From a virus, in the IMG/VR virus record IMGVR_UViG_3300009164_000232, positions 1 through 30,433 of that record: a stretch of 30,433 nt of DNA; one strand, written 5' to 3'. Made by a program: the position numbers and the translations under genes. The notes beneath the pieces are model-generated. The model was not told the DNA's origin. It worked only from the letters and a program-made list of their open reading frames with translations, and ran no database searches. Below, piece after piece: positions 1 through 7,577 of the stretch; position 1 is the first letter of the stretch, and each line of letters begins with the position of its first letter.

Positions 1-981
1 CCCTACTTGGAAAAACTCAAGCAATTTACGCTCTGACTCTGGAGAAAGCTTTGCTCCCTTTACAGTAATAATATATCTTGGAACCGCCTTGTTTTCAAAG
101 TAATCAAGGTTGTATCTTCCAGATAATTCGTTACCTGCCAAGGAAACCTGAGCTGCAATAATATCTGCAACTCCGTAATAGTTGTTCATTGGGGTATACT
201 TCTTTAAATGAATAATTTCGTTTGGGCGATCTTCTTGTCCAGCAATCGGGTTCTCTGTTTCTGAATCCCCAAAGTTGTTAAAATATACTGCCTTTCCGTA
301 AAGCAATTGAATAAAGCCGTCTCTAAGTCTACGCACACGCATAGTCTTTGCTGGAATGTGCCCTATGTATCCGATGTTTCCCGCTGTGGTTCTACCTATT
401 TCAATGTAGCCGTTTCCAGTTGCTTCGTAGTCTGTAAACACCTTAATTAATGTTTGAGTAAATGTATCTTCATCATTTGTTGTATCAAGCCATGAGTGCA
501 GATCTTGTCTTAATTTGCTTAGCTTTCTACGTGCTCTTTCAAGAGACTTATCATCTGTAAGGGAATCAATAGCATCGTTTGTTTTCTTTGTTTCTATAAA
601 ATCATATCCTAACCCAACAATGTTTGCTACCTTAGCATTAATTGCGGCATAGTTGTATGTTGAAATCTCGTATACCTTTGAAAGATATTCTAGGTTGTAT
701 GGAGGCTCTACTAAGTCAAACATTGCATAGCCAGTGATTGCTTGTGCTAATAGGTTTTGCTGTGTTCCAGTTTCTTCTCTGCCTGTAAATGACTTAGAAA
801 ACTCTCTGTTAATTTTACGCTTAAACGAAGCCCCTAGCCCTCTTACTTTTTTTAAATCTTCTAGGCCTGCTGAAAATGGGTCGCTTGTTATCTCATTTTT
901 TTCTAGCGAAAACCAGTCCGCGTTGTTTGAAATATTAATTATGTTTTCTGAGTTATCTTCATCAAGAAATTCTGCGCTCAT
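1..981 (-). CDS. Phage portal protein, N-terminal part (runs off the left edge)
   Basis: The open frame has no stop before base 1, so 327 N-terminal residues are present and the C-terminus is missing. Portal proteins form the dodecameric ring at the capsid vertex through which DNA passes and to which the neck and tail attach. The frame starts ATG-Ser-Ala-Glu; a hydrophilic leader is followed by family-like signatures: NYAAINAKVANIVGLGYDF, TGNGYIEIGR in the middle, and HLKKYTPMNNYYGVADI near residue 265, the 'H-x-YGxxD' patch typical of the PBSX/Phage_portal family. The ATG overlaps the stop of the upstream 113-aa gene (ATGA), suggesting translational coupling. No terminase gene lies directly upstream in the window, which is unusual for a head module. 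Family assignment is confident; exact subfamily is not. Confidence 0.9.
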   Translation of the reverse strand, partial: MSAEFLDEDNSENIINISNNADWFSLEKNEITSDPFSAGLEDLKKVRGLGASFKRKINREFSKSFTGREETGTQQNLLAQAITGYAMFDLVEPPYNLEYLSKVYEISTYNYAAINAKVANIVGLGYDFIETKKTNDAIDSLTDDKSLERARRKLSKLRQDLHSWLDTTNDEDTFTQTLIKVFTDYEATGNGYIEIGRTTAGNIGYIGHIPAKTMRVRRLRDGFIQLLYGKAVYFNNFGDSETENPIAGQEDRPNEIIHLKKYTPMNNYYGVADIIAAQVSLAGNELSGRYNLDYFENKAVPRYIITVKGAKLSPESERKLLEFFQVG

Positions 982-1319
982 CTTATCCCCTTTAGCTTTT
1001 TCATTTCGTCTTTATAGTTACCAATATCAAATGGATCAGGAACTAGTCCCCAATCGAGTCTTTGTTTTTGGTGCTCAAATTCTTCATCATCAATTTTCCT
1101 TCTAGCGGAAAGAAATTTAGGCCCGCCTTCGTATATGCCGAACGTGCAAACTTCTCTAGCCAAAGCATCGATGTTGGCTCTATTTCCTTTTTTGGACGTG
1201 ATCGAAAGAAAGTTCCCATCATCATCTCCAATCCATCTGCCATCTGGCATTTCCCAGACATAGATGCCAAGTATAGACTCTTCTTCAAGAATCTTGCTAT
1301 TCGTTCTGTTGATATCCAT
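978..1319 (-). CDS. Hypothetical protein preceding the portal gene (113 aa)
   Basis: An unrecognised small acidic/basic mixed protein. It has a glycine- and aspartate-rich N-terminal half (WEMPDGRWIGDDDGNF) and a charged C-terminus (KDEMKKLKGIR). No membrane segment or signal peptide is visible. Its stop overlaps the portal start by 4 bases, so it is likely the first gene of the head operon and co-translated with the portal. No Shine-Dalgarno site is seen; a TAAAAT box lies 8 nt upstream of the ATG, compatible with a leaderless mRNA. The overlapping shorter frame at 1043-1288 on the same strand is taken as a shadow because only this frame links to the portal. Function unknown. Confidence 0.75.
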   Translation of the reverse strand: MDINRTNSKILEEESILGIYVWEMPDGRWIGDDDGNFLSITSKKGNRANIDALAREVCTFGIYEGGPKFLSARRKIDDEEFEHQKQRLDWGLVPDPFDIGNYKDEMKKLKGIR

Positions 1320-1381
1320 AGGACTTTATTTTACCATTATTGTCTACTCAAGTCCAGCTTTTTGTCACCCAATGTGACAGA
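1320..1381 (-). promoter_or_regulatory. Candidate promoter of the head operon (leaderless type)
   Basis: The 62-nt gap between the LamG adhesin stop and the 113-aa gene holds a TAAAAT box at 1333-1328 on the minus strand, 8 nt before the ATG at 1319. No ribosome site is visible in that space and no clear -35 box was found. The same gap has a small perfect hairpin at 1363-1379 (6-bp arms TGTCAC/GTGACA, 5-nt loop). It is not followed by a U-run in the direction of transcription, so it is not a classical terminator. In AT-rich DNA such boxes arise by chance; the call rests on position. Confidence 0.4.
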
Positions 1382-3670
1382 TTATTGGTTCTGAAGCACA
1401 ATCCAGTCATTATCATAAAACTCAACAGAGCTTTCTGTCAATGTCATGGACGAATCATCTGCTACTGTTGCTGATTTTCCAATATGCATGTTGTAATTAG
1501 ATAATGCCATAGGGGCCGAGAAGGCTACTGGGTAATAAGAAATATATTGGTACAGGCTAGAAGGTCCTCCTGTTGCCGAATGATTAAACAGCATTTGCCC
1601 TGTAATTGGTCCGCTTGTTACAATCACAACATGATAAAGCTCGTTTGCGGTGAATACAGAACTTACATTTGTTTGAGAAGTCCGATCTACACCGTTAACA
1701 TAAATAGCAGATATATTAGATTTAGTAATAGTTCCATTTGTTACCCATGAGTATCTTGCGGCTACAAAGTCTCCGCTTGCCGTACTTGATAAAATAGAAT
1801 TTGAGGTAAGGTCTGATAGGGTTAAAAAAAATTCTACTGTTCTAGTTGATTCTGCGGTATTGATTTTAAATCCTGATCCGCCTGCCGTTGTTAATCCATT
1901 TAGCTTTTGGCGGGATAAAATAGGATATTTAACTCTTCCCAGAGTAATGTCTTTTGAGGCAAATCCAGATGTGCCCTCTATTGTATAAATATAATCAGGG
2001 TTACTTATTGAGTAAAGAACCTGATCTTTGTAGAAGCACATAAGTAGGCTATATAGCCTTGGAATAAATTTACTTGTATCCGATGAGGCAAATGTTATCT
2101 CAAGATAAAGGGTTCTTCCAGAACTAAATGATCCTAATTTGAATTGAGGAATTGCTCTTCCATTAATACACGATTCCCATGTTGTTCCATCTGTAGAAGT
2201 TCTTACAGAGACCCCATTATCGCCGTTCCACTCTATCTTAGAGGAGTCCAAATCGAATCCTGCAGGAATTGCTATGGCATCTACTACAACCACGCTCTTA
2301 GAGGCTGCAGAGGCCGTTTTATTAATTTCAAGGCATTTCTCTTGTGTGTTATAAATTATATCTTCTGAGGCAAAAATTTCTAGGGGCTTATTGGCAGGAT
2401 AGGCAAAATTAAATTGCTTACTTACGCTATCATCATATATTTCAAACAATGTCCCACTCTGTGGGTATGAAACCTGAAAAGGTGATGTTGTGCCAGAGTA
2501 GTTGAAATGTTCTAAAGTTTTATCTAGTCCTAGGGCATATCTATATACTGCTGGAGCATCTGCAATAAACGAATCAGATGCATTTCCTGTTGGACCTAAT
2601 TTTAATGTAATTGTTGGGCTAGTAAACTTATAATTAGTTAAAGGCTTGCTTGCTGCAAATTTGCCATTTACATATAAAGACATTTCTGTAATAGAATATG
2701 TGGCTACAATATGATGGGACTGGCTTATATTAGGTAAAGTGTAATCAAGTCTTTCCGCCTCAAGTTTAAATACTATATTTCCTTTTTCATAAAAAATACC
2801 GATATTTTTTGCTGAGTCTGCAAATATGCTTGTCAGACCAGCCGTTGTAATTTTAGGATATAGCCACACTTCTAATGAAAATGCATTATCTGATGAGTTG
2901 TTATCTGCAAATCCGCCATCTGCAGTAGATCCATAATAATCTTTAGTTACGGGCAGAGTTACATAAGAAGTATTAGTTATTTTTGTACCGCTTGATCCTC
3001 CTGAAACTAAAGGTATAATGTTAGACGCAAAGCTACCACTATATATTCCATTATTTCCGCATCCAGATATATCTGCTGCTAATGGAATACTAAATGCTCT
3101 TACTGGAATTGCAACCATAACATTTCTACTTTGTGTTGGGCTGCCAGCATCAGATTGATAAACCCAAGGGCCACCTGGATTTTGATAAAATGCTACAAAA
3201 GAATTAGTTGTTGCTGTTGAAGACATTACAAGTTTATAGCTTTGCCAATTATTTGGTATGCTTGAAATTTGAGATACTCCAGAGTTAAGAACCCACCCAA
3301 GCTCTGTAGATGCAGGTAGATACCAATCGGTATAACCATTTTTTACATAATCTAAACAATATCTAAATGCATAATTGTTATCTGAAGTTATAGCAATTCC
3401 TAGATTTGTAGTATTTTGTAAACCATTTGTTGTGCTTGATGCATTTGCTGAAGGATAATTAAATCCATCTGGACCAAAATTTTTGAAGGCTGCTGCATCA
3501 AAATCTGCTTCTAAATATCTTCCCCAAGAAAGATTAGAACCTGCATCATAAACTATAATTCCTCCTGCTGGCCCAACATCTCCAACAGAGTAGCTTGACT
3601 TAATGGGGTTTTCGTCCACTGGCCAAAAGCCAATAGGATGATCATTCATTACTTTAAGTTGATAGCTCAT
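1382..3670 (-). CDS. LamG-type tail adhesin with an inserted C-type-lectin-like (DUF1566-like) module (762 aa)
   Basis: Likely a receptor-binding tail appendage. Residues 1-23 (HPIGFWPVDE) look like the opening strand of a LamG/concanavalin-type domain, which usually continues directly into 'aaDxSGnxnnGxY'. Here that continuation (AADISGCGNNGIYSGSF) appears only at about residue 198. Between them, about residues 24-194, sits a separate module with VGDVGPAGGIIVYDAGS and NGYTDWYLPASTELGWVLNS, the pattern of DUF1566/FISUMP-type C-type-lectin folds. The first LamG domain then runs to about residue 400 (FSLEVWLYP, HHIVATYS, LYVNGKFAAS). A beta-rich linker follows (400-580), then a second LamG-like domain to the C-terminus (VEFFLTLSD, AIYVNGVDR, YHVVIVTS). 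No Shine-Dalgarno site precedes the ATG; a TATAAT box lies 6 nt upstream. Adhesin role is inferred from domains and neighbours. Confidence 0.85.
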   Translation of the reverse strand: MSYQLKVMNDHPIGFWPVDENPIKSSYSVGDVGPAGGIIVYDAGSNLSWGRYLEADFDAAAFKNFGPDGFNYPSANASSTTNGLQNTTNLGIAITSDNNYAFRYCLDYVKNGYTDWYLPASTELGWVLNSGVSQISSIPNNWQSYKLVMSSTATTNSFVAFYQNPGGPWVYQSDAGSPTQSRNVMVAIPVRAFSIPLAADISGCGNNGIYSGSFASNIIPLVSGGSSGTKITNTSYVTLPVTKDYYGSTADGGFADNNSSDNAFSLEVWLYPKITTAGLTSIFADSAKNIGIFYEKGNIVFKLEAERLDYTLPNISQSHHIVATYSITEMSLYVNGKFAASKPLTNYKFTSPTITLKLGPTGNASDSFIADAPAVYRYALGLDKTLEHFNYSGTTSPFQVSYPQSGTLFEIYDDSVSKQFNFAYPANKPLEIFASEDIIYNTQEKCLEINKTASAASKSVVVVDAIAIPAGFDLDSSKIEWNGDNGVSVRTSTDGTTWESCINGRAIPQFKLGSFSSGRTLYLEITFASSDTSKFIPRLYSLLMCFYKDQVLYSISNPDYIYTIEGTSGFASKDITLGRVKYPILSRQKLNGLTTAGGSGFKINTAESTRTVEFFLTLSDLTSNSILSSTASGDFVAARYSWVTNGTITKSNISAIYVNGVDRTSQTNVSSVFTANELYHVVIVTSGPITGQMLFNHSATGGPSSLYQYISYYPVAFSAPMALSNYNMHIGKSATVADDSSMTLTESSVEFYDNDWIVLQNQ

Positions 3671-3726
3671 AATTCCATTATACTATATTTAAAAGCTTAC
3701 TACTTAAGCCTTTTATTGCTTAGGGA
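3671..3726 (-). promoter_or_regulatory. Gap with candidate leaderless promoter and hairpin before the LamG adhesin
   Basis: TATAAT occurs at 3682-3677 on the minus strand, 6 nt before the ATG at 3670; no ribosome site fits between. Upstream in the same gap an imperfect AT-rich hairpin spans 3691-3714 (nine paired bases with one bulge, 5-nt loop). Its descending arm ends in CTTTT. It could terminate or attenuate read-through from cassette B, with the adhesin then restarted by its own promoter. No -35 box was recognised. Confidence 0.4.
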
Positions 3727-4053
3727 TTAAACTATCTCTACCCCAGAAACCATTATGCTTACTCCGCCTGTTGTATTTGCAACAGCCCAGAGGGATTCTC
3801 CAGCATTAACAATGAGTGTAGTCTCTGTTGATCTTGATGTATTTTCTGCAAGTAGCACATCGCCAAAAATTCTATTTGCTAGCCCTGGAGTTTGTCCGAC
3901 TGGAACTAAATATAGACTGAAGGCAATTGGGCCATTGAATGTATTTGCTGTAAAGATGCTTTTGACAATGCCTTTATTAGTAAATGTTTTAAGGTTTGTA
4001 TTTGTTGTAGTTAGAAGGACTGGCCCAATAAATCTTGATGGATTATATGCCAT
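3727..4053 (-). CDS. Small beta-rich tail-associated protein (108 aa), paralogue of the 105-aa protein at 9169-9486
   Basis: The protein has no membrane segment and is rich in Thr, Asn, Val and Ala. It ends VNAGESLWAVANTTGGVSIM-VSGVEIV, closely matching the ending of the 105-aa protein of the same cassette (ISASAADSVSVF-ISGVKI) and sharing the earlier 'vtl/LxV' strand pattern. Both look like single small beta-sandwich domains of the kind found as fibre caps or decoration proteins. It begins MAYNPSRFIGPVLL behind a good AGGAG ribosome site. It is the last gene of cassette B, directly after the LamG-like 237-aa protein. The function is inferred from family resemblance and position only. Confidence 0.8.
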   Translation of the reverse strand: MAYNPSRFIGPVLLTTTNTNLKTFTNKGIVKSIFTANTFNGPIAFSLYLVPVGQTPGLANRIFGDVLLAENTSRSTETTLIVNAGESLWAVANTTGGVSIMVSGVEIV

Positions 4054-4061
4054 TTGATCTC

Positions 4062-4775
4062 CTAGCTAATTGCCCATTTAGAGATAAGGTCTCTTTCAAT
4101 TGAGAGGTATTCATTTACTGAAAGCGCTCTGTTATAAATTAGCATTTCGCCAATCTTGAATGCTCCAAATGTTGCGGAGTATCTTCCTATTACTTGTCCT
4201 GTCATACTTGTTAGCCCGCCTGAAGATGCGCCAACTGCAACATCGACTCCATTTCTTCTAACTCTACGTGAGTTATCGGCATTGCTATATACAAGTGTGT
4301 AAATTTCTGGTGTTCCTATTGTTCCTACTGTAACAATAGCATTTTGATCGTCATTACCAAAGCCAAACTTATATGTGTTTGAGGATACGTATCCTGCAAT
4401 AAGATTGTTTCTTGTTCCTGAGTTTGTTCCGCCAATTATATAAGTATTTGCATTTGCTGGTTTTGATGCTACATAAATAATTGTAAATGATGATGAAGCA
4501 ATCCAAGAAAGTGTTTGATCTGAGAATGGCAAAAAGTCATCTACTCCGTCAAAGTTAATTGCGGGTAATCCTGATATTCCTGTTAGTTGAAATGTTGGTT
4601 GAGCTGCTGCTGTTGCTTGAACGCAATGGCGGGCTCGTCCAGATTTATCATTCCATTGTGAGACCTTATTTAGTCCGTCTCTTGTTATAGTTGATGGAAG
4701 AGCCGCATCTAGCCATAGTTGTAATCCAGTCAAGCTGAATCTGTTTCTTCTAAAAATAATGTTATTACTAAGCAA
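4062..4775 (-). CDS. Concanavalin A-like (LamG-superfamily) tail adhesin, TTG start (237 aa)
   Basis: A clear phage lectin-like domain: LQLWLDAALPSTIT near residues 18-31, VSQWNDKSGRARHCVQAT, PAINFDGVDDFLPF, then the later strands FTIIYVAS, YTLVYSN and IGEMLIYNRALSVNEY at the end. This order is typical of 'LWLDAxDxxT...WxDKSG...PxxxFDGxxD' glycan-binding proteins of phage tails. The start codon is TTG: the frame has no ATG before the conserved domain, and a GGAGG site lies 9 nt upstream of the TTG. The TTG overlaps the stop of the upstream 151-aa gene by 8 bases. The pairing with that chaperone-like gene mirrors the 166-aa/308-aa pair of cassette A, so this is probably the client adhesin. Receptor unknown. 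Confidence 0.88.
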   Translation of the reverse strand: MLSNNIIFRRNRFSLTGLQLWLDAALPSTITRDGLNKVSQWNDKSGRARHCVQATAAAQPTFQLTGISGLPAINFDGVDDFLPFSDQTLSWIASSSFTIIYVASKPANANTYIIGGTNSGTRNNLIAGYVSSNTYKFGFGNDDQNAIVTVGTIGTPEIYTLVYSNADNSRRVRRNGVDVAVGASSGGLTSMTGQVIGRYSATFGAFKIGEMLIYNRALSVNEYLSIERDLISKWAIS

Positions 4776-5223
4776 TTGGGTCTTCCTCCATTATTTTTTC
4801 TAGCTCTACTAGTGGTCTCTTAGGCCATGTAACTTCAGATACATCTTTGCTATTCTTAAAAGAAGAAATCTTCTTTCTGTAATCTTTCCATTCAGCAAGA
4901 GACTTCTTGTCCATATCTGGATCTGTCTCAACCCATGCTGTAGACATTAGCTCAAAGCCAATATGTGCATTTACGTTATCTGCTTTTTCTTCATCTGACA
5001 TCTTTTGTACTTCTACTGAGTACACCTTGCCATCTTTAATAAATGGTTCACAAGGTACAATCTTTTCTTGGAAGTCATCGAACTCTGGTGTTACTACTTC
5101 TAGCAACCCGTTTTCTTTTGCAAATTCCTTTTCATCTATTGATTGAGGAATAGATACATTAGGAAAGAGTTGGGATAGTGCGCCGACAGCGACTACTTTT
5201 TTGTCTTCAACTATGGCGTACAT
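4768..5223 (-). CDS. Tail-fibre assembly chaperone-like protein (151 aa)
   Basis: The protein starts MYAIVEDKKVVAVGALSQLFPNVSIP. It has a long acidic middle and a conserved end: DEEKADNVN..., then EWKDYRKKISSF and VTWPKRPL. The 'W/YR..(I/L)......TWP' ending is typical of phage tail assembly chaperones (Phage_tail_APC/DUF4376-type), which help fold or load the adjacent fibre. The 166-aa protein at 14764-15264 is a paralogue (MYAQVINGSI at the start, ITYRQALRDITD and ITWP at the end). A strong AAGGAG site precedes the ATG, and the stop overlaps the LamG-like adhesin gene. It has no membrane segment. Chaperone role is inferred from these motifs and from conserved position before an adhesin. Confidence 0.75.
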   Translation of the reverse strand: MYAIVEDKKVVAVGALSQLFPNVSIPQSIDEKEFAKENGLLEVVTPEFDDFQEKIVPCEPFIKDGKVYSVEVQKMSDEEKADNVNAHIGFELMSTAWVETDPDMDKKSLAEWKDYRKKISSFKNSKDVSEVTWPKRPLVELEKIMEEDPIA

Positions 5224-5231
5224 TTTTCTCC

Positions 5232-5678
5232 TTAAACGTTCAGATCAGCGAATGCGTATGCACCGAATATTGTTGTGCCACCGTCTCTTGTCATAAAGTT
5301 AAGAACGGTTGTATTTGTAGATAGAAGTGGAGATACGTTAGAAGCTCCTCCGCCATCCCATTTAATTGCTGCTGGCCAAGTAATAGCGTAGCTACCACCA
5401 GCCTTAATCTCTACCTGCCAGAACTGTGCCTTTGGCTCTGTTCCTACTGCAGGAATATTGCTGAATGCAATTGTACAGTTTCCGCCAGCAACCATCTTAA
5501 ATACATTTGCTAGTGCTACGTTACATGTTGCAACTCCAGAAGCCGCAATTGTTCCAAGATCTAGCTGTGCTGAAGGCACATTAAGATATGGGCGAGCTTG
5601 ACCATTGAGCGGTGCTTGAAGATATGTATATGTCCAAAGACCTGGTGTTACCTGTTGAGGTACGCTTGTTATTGGCAT
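5232..5678 (-). CDS. Beta-sandwich tail-fibre-associated protein (148 aa)
   Basis: A single beta-rich domain that matches a widespread phage fibre module: AQLDLGTI near residue 38, NCTIAFSNIPAVG, then SYAITWPAAIKWDGG, and VLNFMTRDGGTTIFGAYAF at the end. The protein at 15264-15632 has the same strand order (LDLGSR, TFTIINTPSTG, FTITFANAKYP, VITFITYDNGTNWRG), so the two are paralogues at the same position in cassettes A and B. It begins MPITSVPQQVTPGLW behind an AGGAGG site. Likely a distal fibre or decoration domain; the exact role is unknown. Confidence 0.82.
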   Translation of the reverse strand: MPITSVPQQVTPGLWTYTYLQAPLNGQARPYLNVPSAQLDLGTIAASGVATCNVALANVFKMVAGGNCTIAFSNIPAVGTEPKAQFWQVEIKAGGSYAITWPAAIKWDGGGASNVSPLLSTNTTVLNFMTRDGGTTIFGAYAFADLNV

Positions 5679-5680
5679 TC

Positions 5681-5968
5681 TTAGTCCTCCTCTGGAACAA
5701 ATAGTGGCGGAAGATTTTCTGGTCTTGGGCCTTTAATTTTAAGCTCAGACTCATCTTCATCCCATGCTTCTTGTGCTGCTGTTACTGAAGCAACTGCTTC
5801 TGCATGCTCAATTGCCATGATCTCACGATCTGTTTTTCCTGGATACTTATCTACGCATACTCCGTCGACTAGGGTAAATCTATGAAGCAGTTGTGATTCA
5901 ACAACTTCATGCTCACCATCTACATCAATTGCGGGTACGTGTTGTGGTCCACAGAACTTTAGTTTCAT
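5681..5968 (-). CDS. Hypothetical acidic protein in cassette B (95 aa)
   Basis: Not recognised. The N-terminus is MKLKFCGPQHVPAIDVDGEH, the centre is alanine/glutamate-rich and probably helical (EHAEAVASVTAAQEAWDEDE), and the C-terminus is proline-rich (GPRPENLPPLFVPEED). No signal peptide or membrane segment is visible. It has a strong AAGGAG ribosome site and sits tightly between the second large adhesin and the 148-aa beta protein. The corresponding slot in cassette A has no such gene. It might be an assembly factor for the adhesins, but that is only a guess from position. Confidence 0.75.
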   Translation of the reverse strand: MKLKFCGPQHVPAIDVDGEHEVVESQLLHRFTLVDGVCVDKYPGKTDREIMAIEHAEAVASVTAAQEAWDEDESELKIKGPRPENLPPLFVPEED

Positions 5969-5984
5969 TTTTTTCTCCTTTTTC

Positions 5985-7568
5985 TTACGGGTTATTCCAA
6001 TGAGGCATACTTACAATATGCGGATATTGGGTTGTGTTTGAGTGTGTATCAAATTGATAATTATGTGTAATATTGTATGGCTGAAGATCTCCACCAAATG
6101 ATAGAGTTGTTCCATCAGTTCTTCTTAAATTCTTTCCTGCTGATCCTGGATCTACAACGTAAAGGTGTGGCCCTGGTGTATCTCCATTTTGAACAGAATA
6201 GAGTGAAATAAATTTGTCTTCTTTAAAAGGAACAATTGCTGTTCCTGCAGATCCATCTGTATTTCTAAAGTAGAACAATTTTGTAGGATCATAAGTATTA
6301 ATTGTATGGCAATTAATTCCATTTGTATAGTAGTGGTATACGGAATAAATTGCAAGCCATTCATTATCCCATGTGATATTGTGCTTTTGTCCGTACCATG
6401 TTTCAGACTGATCAATTCCATAAGATGTTGTATTACCTAGGTTTATTTCAGTATCTGTAAATGCTCCAATTCCTGAGTTACCCGCTGTTCCTTGAGAAGA
6501 TGGGTTCCAGTATCCGTATCTTTGTGCATAACCGTCGTGGTTAAATCTTCCAAATCCGACTACTCCAGTATCTCCCATTACAAGCTTCATATGATATGCA
6601 GGCTCTGCTCTAGTTGATCCCGCCTGTGCCCATGTAAAGTCATAGAAAGCATAGTTCTTTGCTGTGCTTAGCTGATTACCTGTTGTAGGTCCTGCAGCCT
6701 TTGCTTCTGATAAAAACTTGTGAAGTGTTCCAGGCTTGTGTGCAAAACCATTTAAGCTAACTGATGTATTTCTCCATACGTGCAAACGAATTGCGTTTGC
6801 TGTTGTAGACTCAGCAACGGCAAGCATATTGGTTCTGTCGTTATAAGAAGACATTCCCATATTTGAACGGCCAGCCCATGTTGCATATGTTGCAGAGTTT
6901 AAATCTACTCTATCAAAGTAGCCATTAGCCATGCCTCTTGCTCTAATCTGAAATTCTGAGCTATTTGAATAATGACTTACACGCTGTCTAACTCCTTTGG
7001 CTCCGATGATTGTTCCACATCTATTTAAATATTGATTTTGATTATCTGCTCTGTTAATCCAGTTTCCAGCAAAACCTCCGTGCAAACATGGTCTATATAA
7101 AATATGTCCATCTGCAGATTGTCCTACTGTTGTTGAGCCATAATATGTTGTTACAGTGCTTGTACCGTGAGTACCGTTTGTATATGTATAACCTCTAAAG
7201 TCTTCGTACCAGTTAGGCATGTTATCTAATCCTGGGCTTTGGTAGCCACCAAACCATCCTGGCATAGCATTTGAACCAATTGATTGGAAGTCTGAGTTAA
7301 TAATATTATAACCAGCCTTTGTATCATTATTCTGATTTGTCCAAATAGCAAAAGTTGGGAATGGAGAAACTTCAGAGTTATTTCTTGATAAAGTTGGAGA
7401 AGATTCTTTGTTTGAGACTACTGCAATACTAGAAGCAATGGTTGTTGAGGTTGATGCAATTTGAGTATTATTTGCATTAACAATTGGGGTAATGATAGCT
7501 TTAACTGCATCTTCAAGACCTGGAAAGATTATTTGTGAACTTGTTGTTGCTGTTGTATTATCGGGCAT
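5985..7568 (-). CDS. Large tail adhesin, second of two tandem paralogues (527 aa)
   Basis: The protein is paralogous over its whole length with the 521-aa protein upstream. Shared blocks in order are: SPxPxFxIWTNQ near residue 70, NWYEDFRG, SGTIIGxxGVR, LNSATYATWAGR, MSSYNDRT, LAVAESTTANAIRLH, GAFTD...NLGNTTSYGIDQ, DPTK, VQNGDxPGPHLY, GGDLQP, and a common end NTTQYPHI-x-x-MPHW. Blocks of this kind, with SYNDRTxxLAVAE followed by RLHVWRN, suggest a beta-propeller-like domain rather than LamG; this is inference. The first ~65 residues are Ser/Thr/Ala/Val-rich (attachment and oligomerisation region). There is no membrane segment or signal peptide, and a strong AAGGAG site. It is probably a receptor-binding fibre. 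The two copies differ most between the shared blocks, as expected for alternative host specificities. Confidence 0.82.
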   Translation of the reverse strand: MPDNTTATTSSQIIFPGLEDAVKAIITPIVNANNTQIASTSTTIASSIAVVSNKESSPTLSRNNSEVSPFPTFAIWTNQNNDTKAGYNIINSDFQSIGSNAMPGWFGGYQSPGLDNMPNWYEDFRGYTYTNGTHGTSTVTTYYGSTTVGQSADGHILYRPCLHGGFAGNWINRADNQNQYLNRCGTIIGAKGVRQRVSHYSNSSEFQIRARGMANGYFDRVDLNSATYATWAGRSNMGMSSYNDRTNMLAVAESTTANAIRLHVWRNTSVSLNGFAHKPGTLHKFLSEAKAAGPTTGNQLSTAKNYAFYDFTWAQAGSTRAEPAYHMKLVMGDTGVVGFGRFNHDGYAQRYGYWNPSSQGTAGNSGIGAFTDTEINLGNTTSYGIDQSETWYGQKHNITWDNEWLAIYSVYHYYTNGINCHTINTYDPTKLFYFRNTDGSAGTAIVPFKEDKFISLYSVQNGDTPGPHLYVVDPGSAGKNLRRTDGTTLSFGGDLQPYNITHNYQFDTHSNTTQYPHIVSMPHWNNP

Positions 7569-7577
7569 TTTTTCTCC

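Noticed and set aside
734-1105. Plus-strand frame over the start of the portal gene
   Set aside because: Composition is not protein-like and it covers clear portal and 113-aa coding sequence; no ribosome site was seen.
1043-1288. Minus-strand 81-codon frame within the 113-aa gene
   Set aside because: It is in another frame of the same strand, and the 113-aa frame has the ATGA coupling to the portal.
1363-1379. Hairpin TGTCAC/GTGACA as a rho-independent terminator
   Set aside because: The stem is short and no U-run follows on the transcribed strand; it may be a binding site or chance.
1382-3670. A diversity-generating retroelement acting on the inserted C-type-lectin-like module
   Set aside because: No reverse transcriptase, template repeat or accessory gene is visible in the window; kept only as a check to make elsewhere in the genome.
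6152-6421. Minus-strand frames inside the 527-aa and 521-aa adhesins (also 7661-7939)
   Set aside because: Both are out-of-frame shadows with low-complexity I/L/T/Q composition inside long conserved genes.
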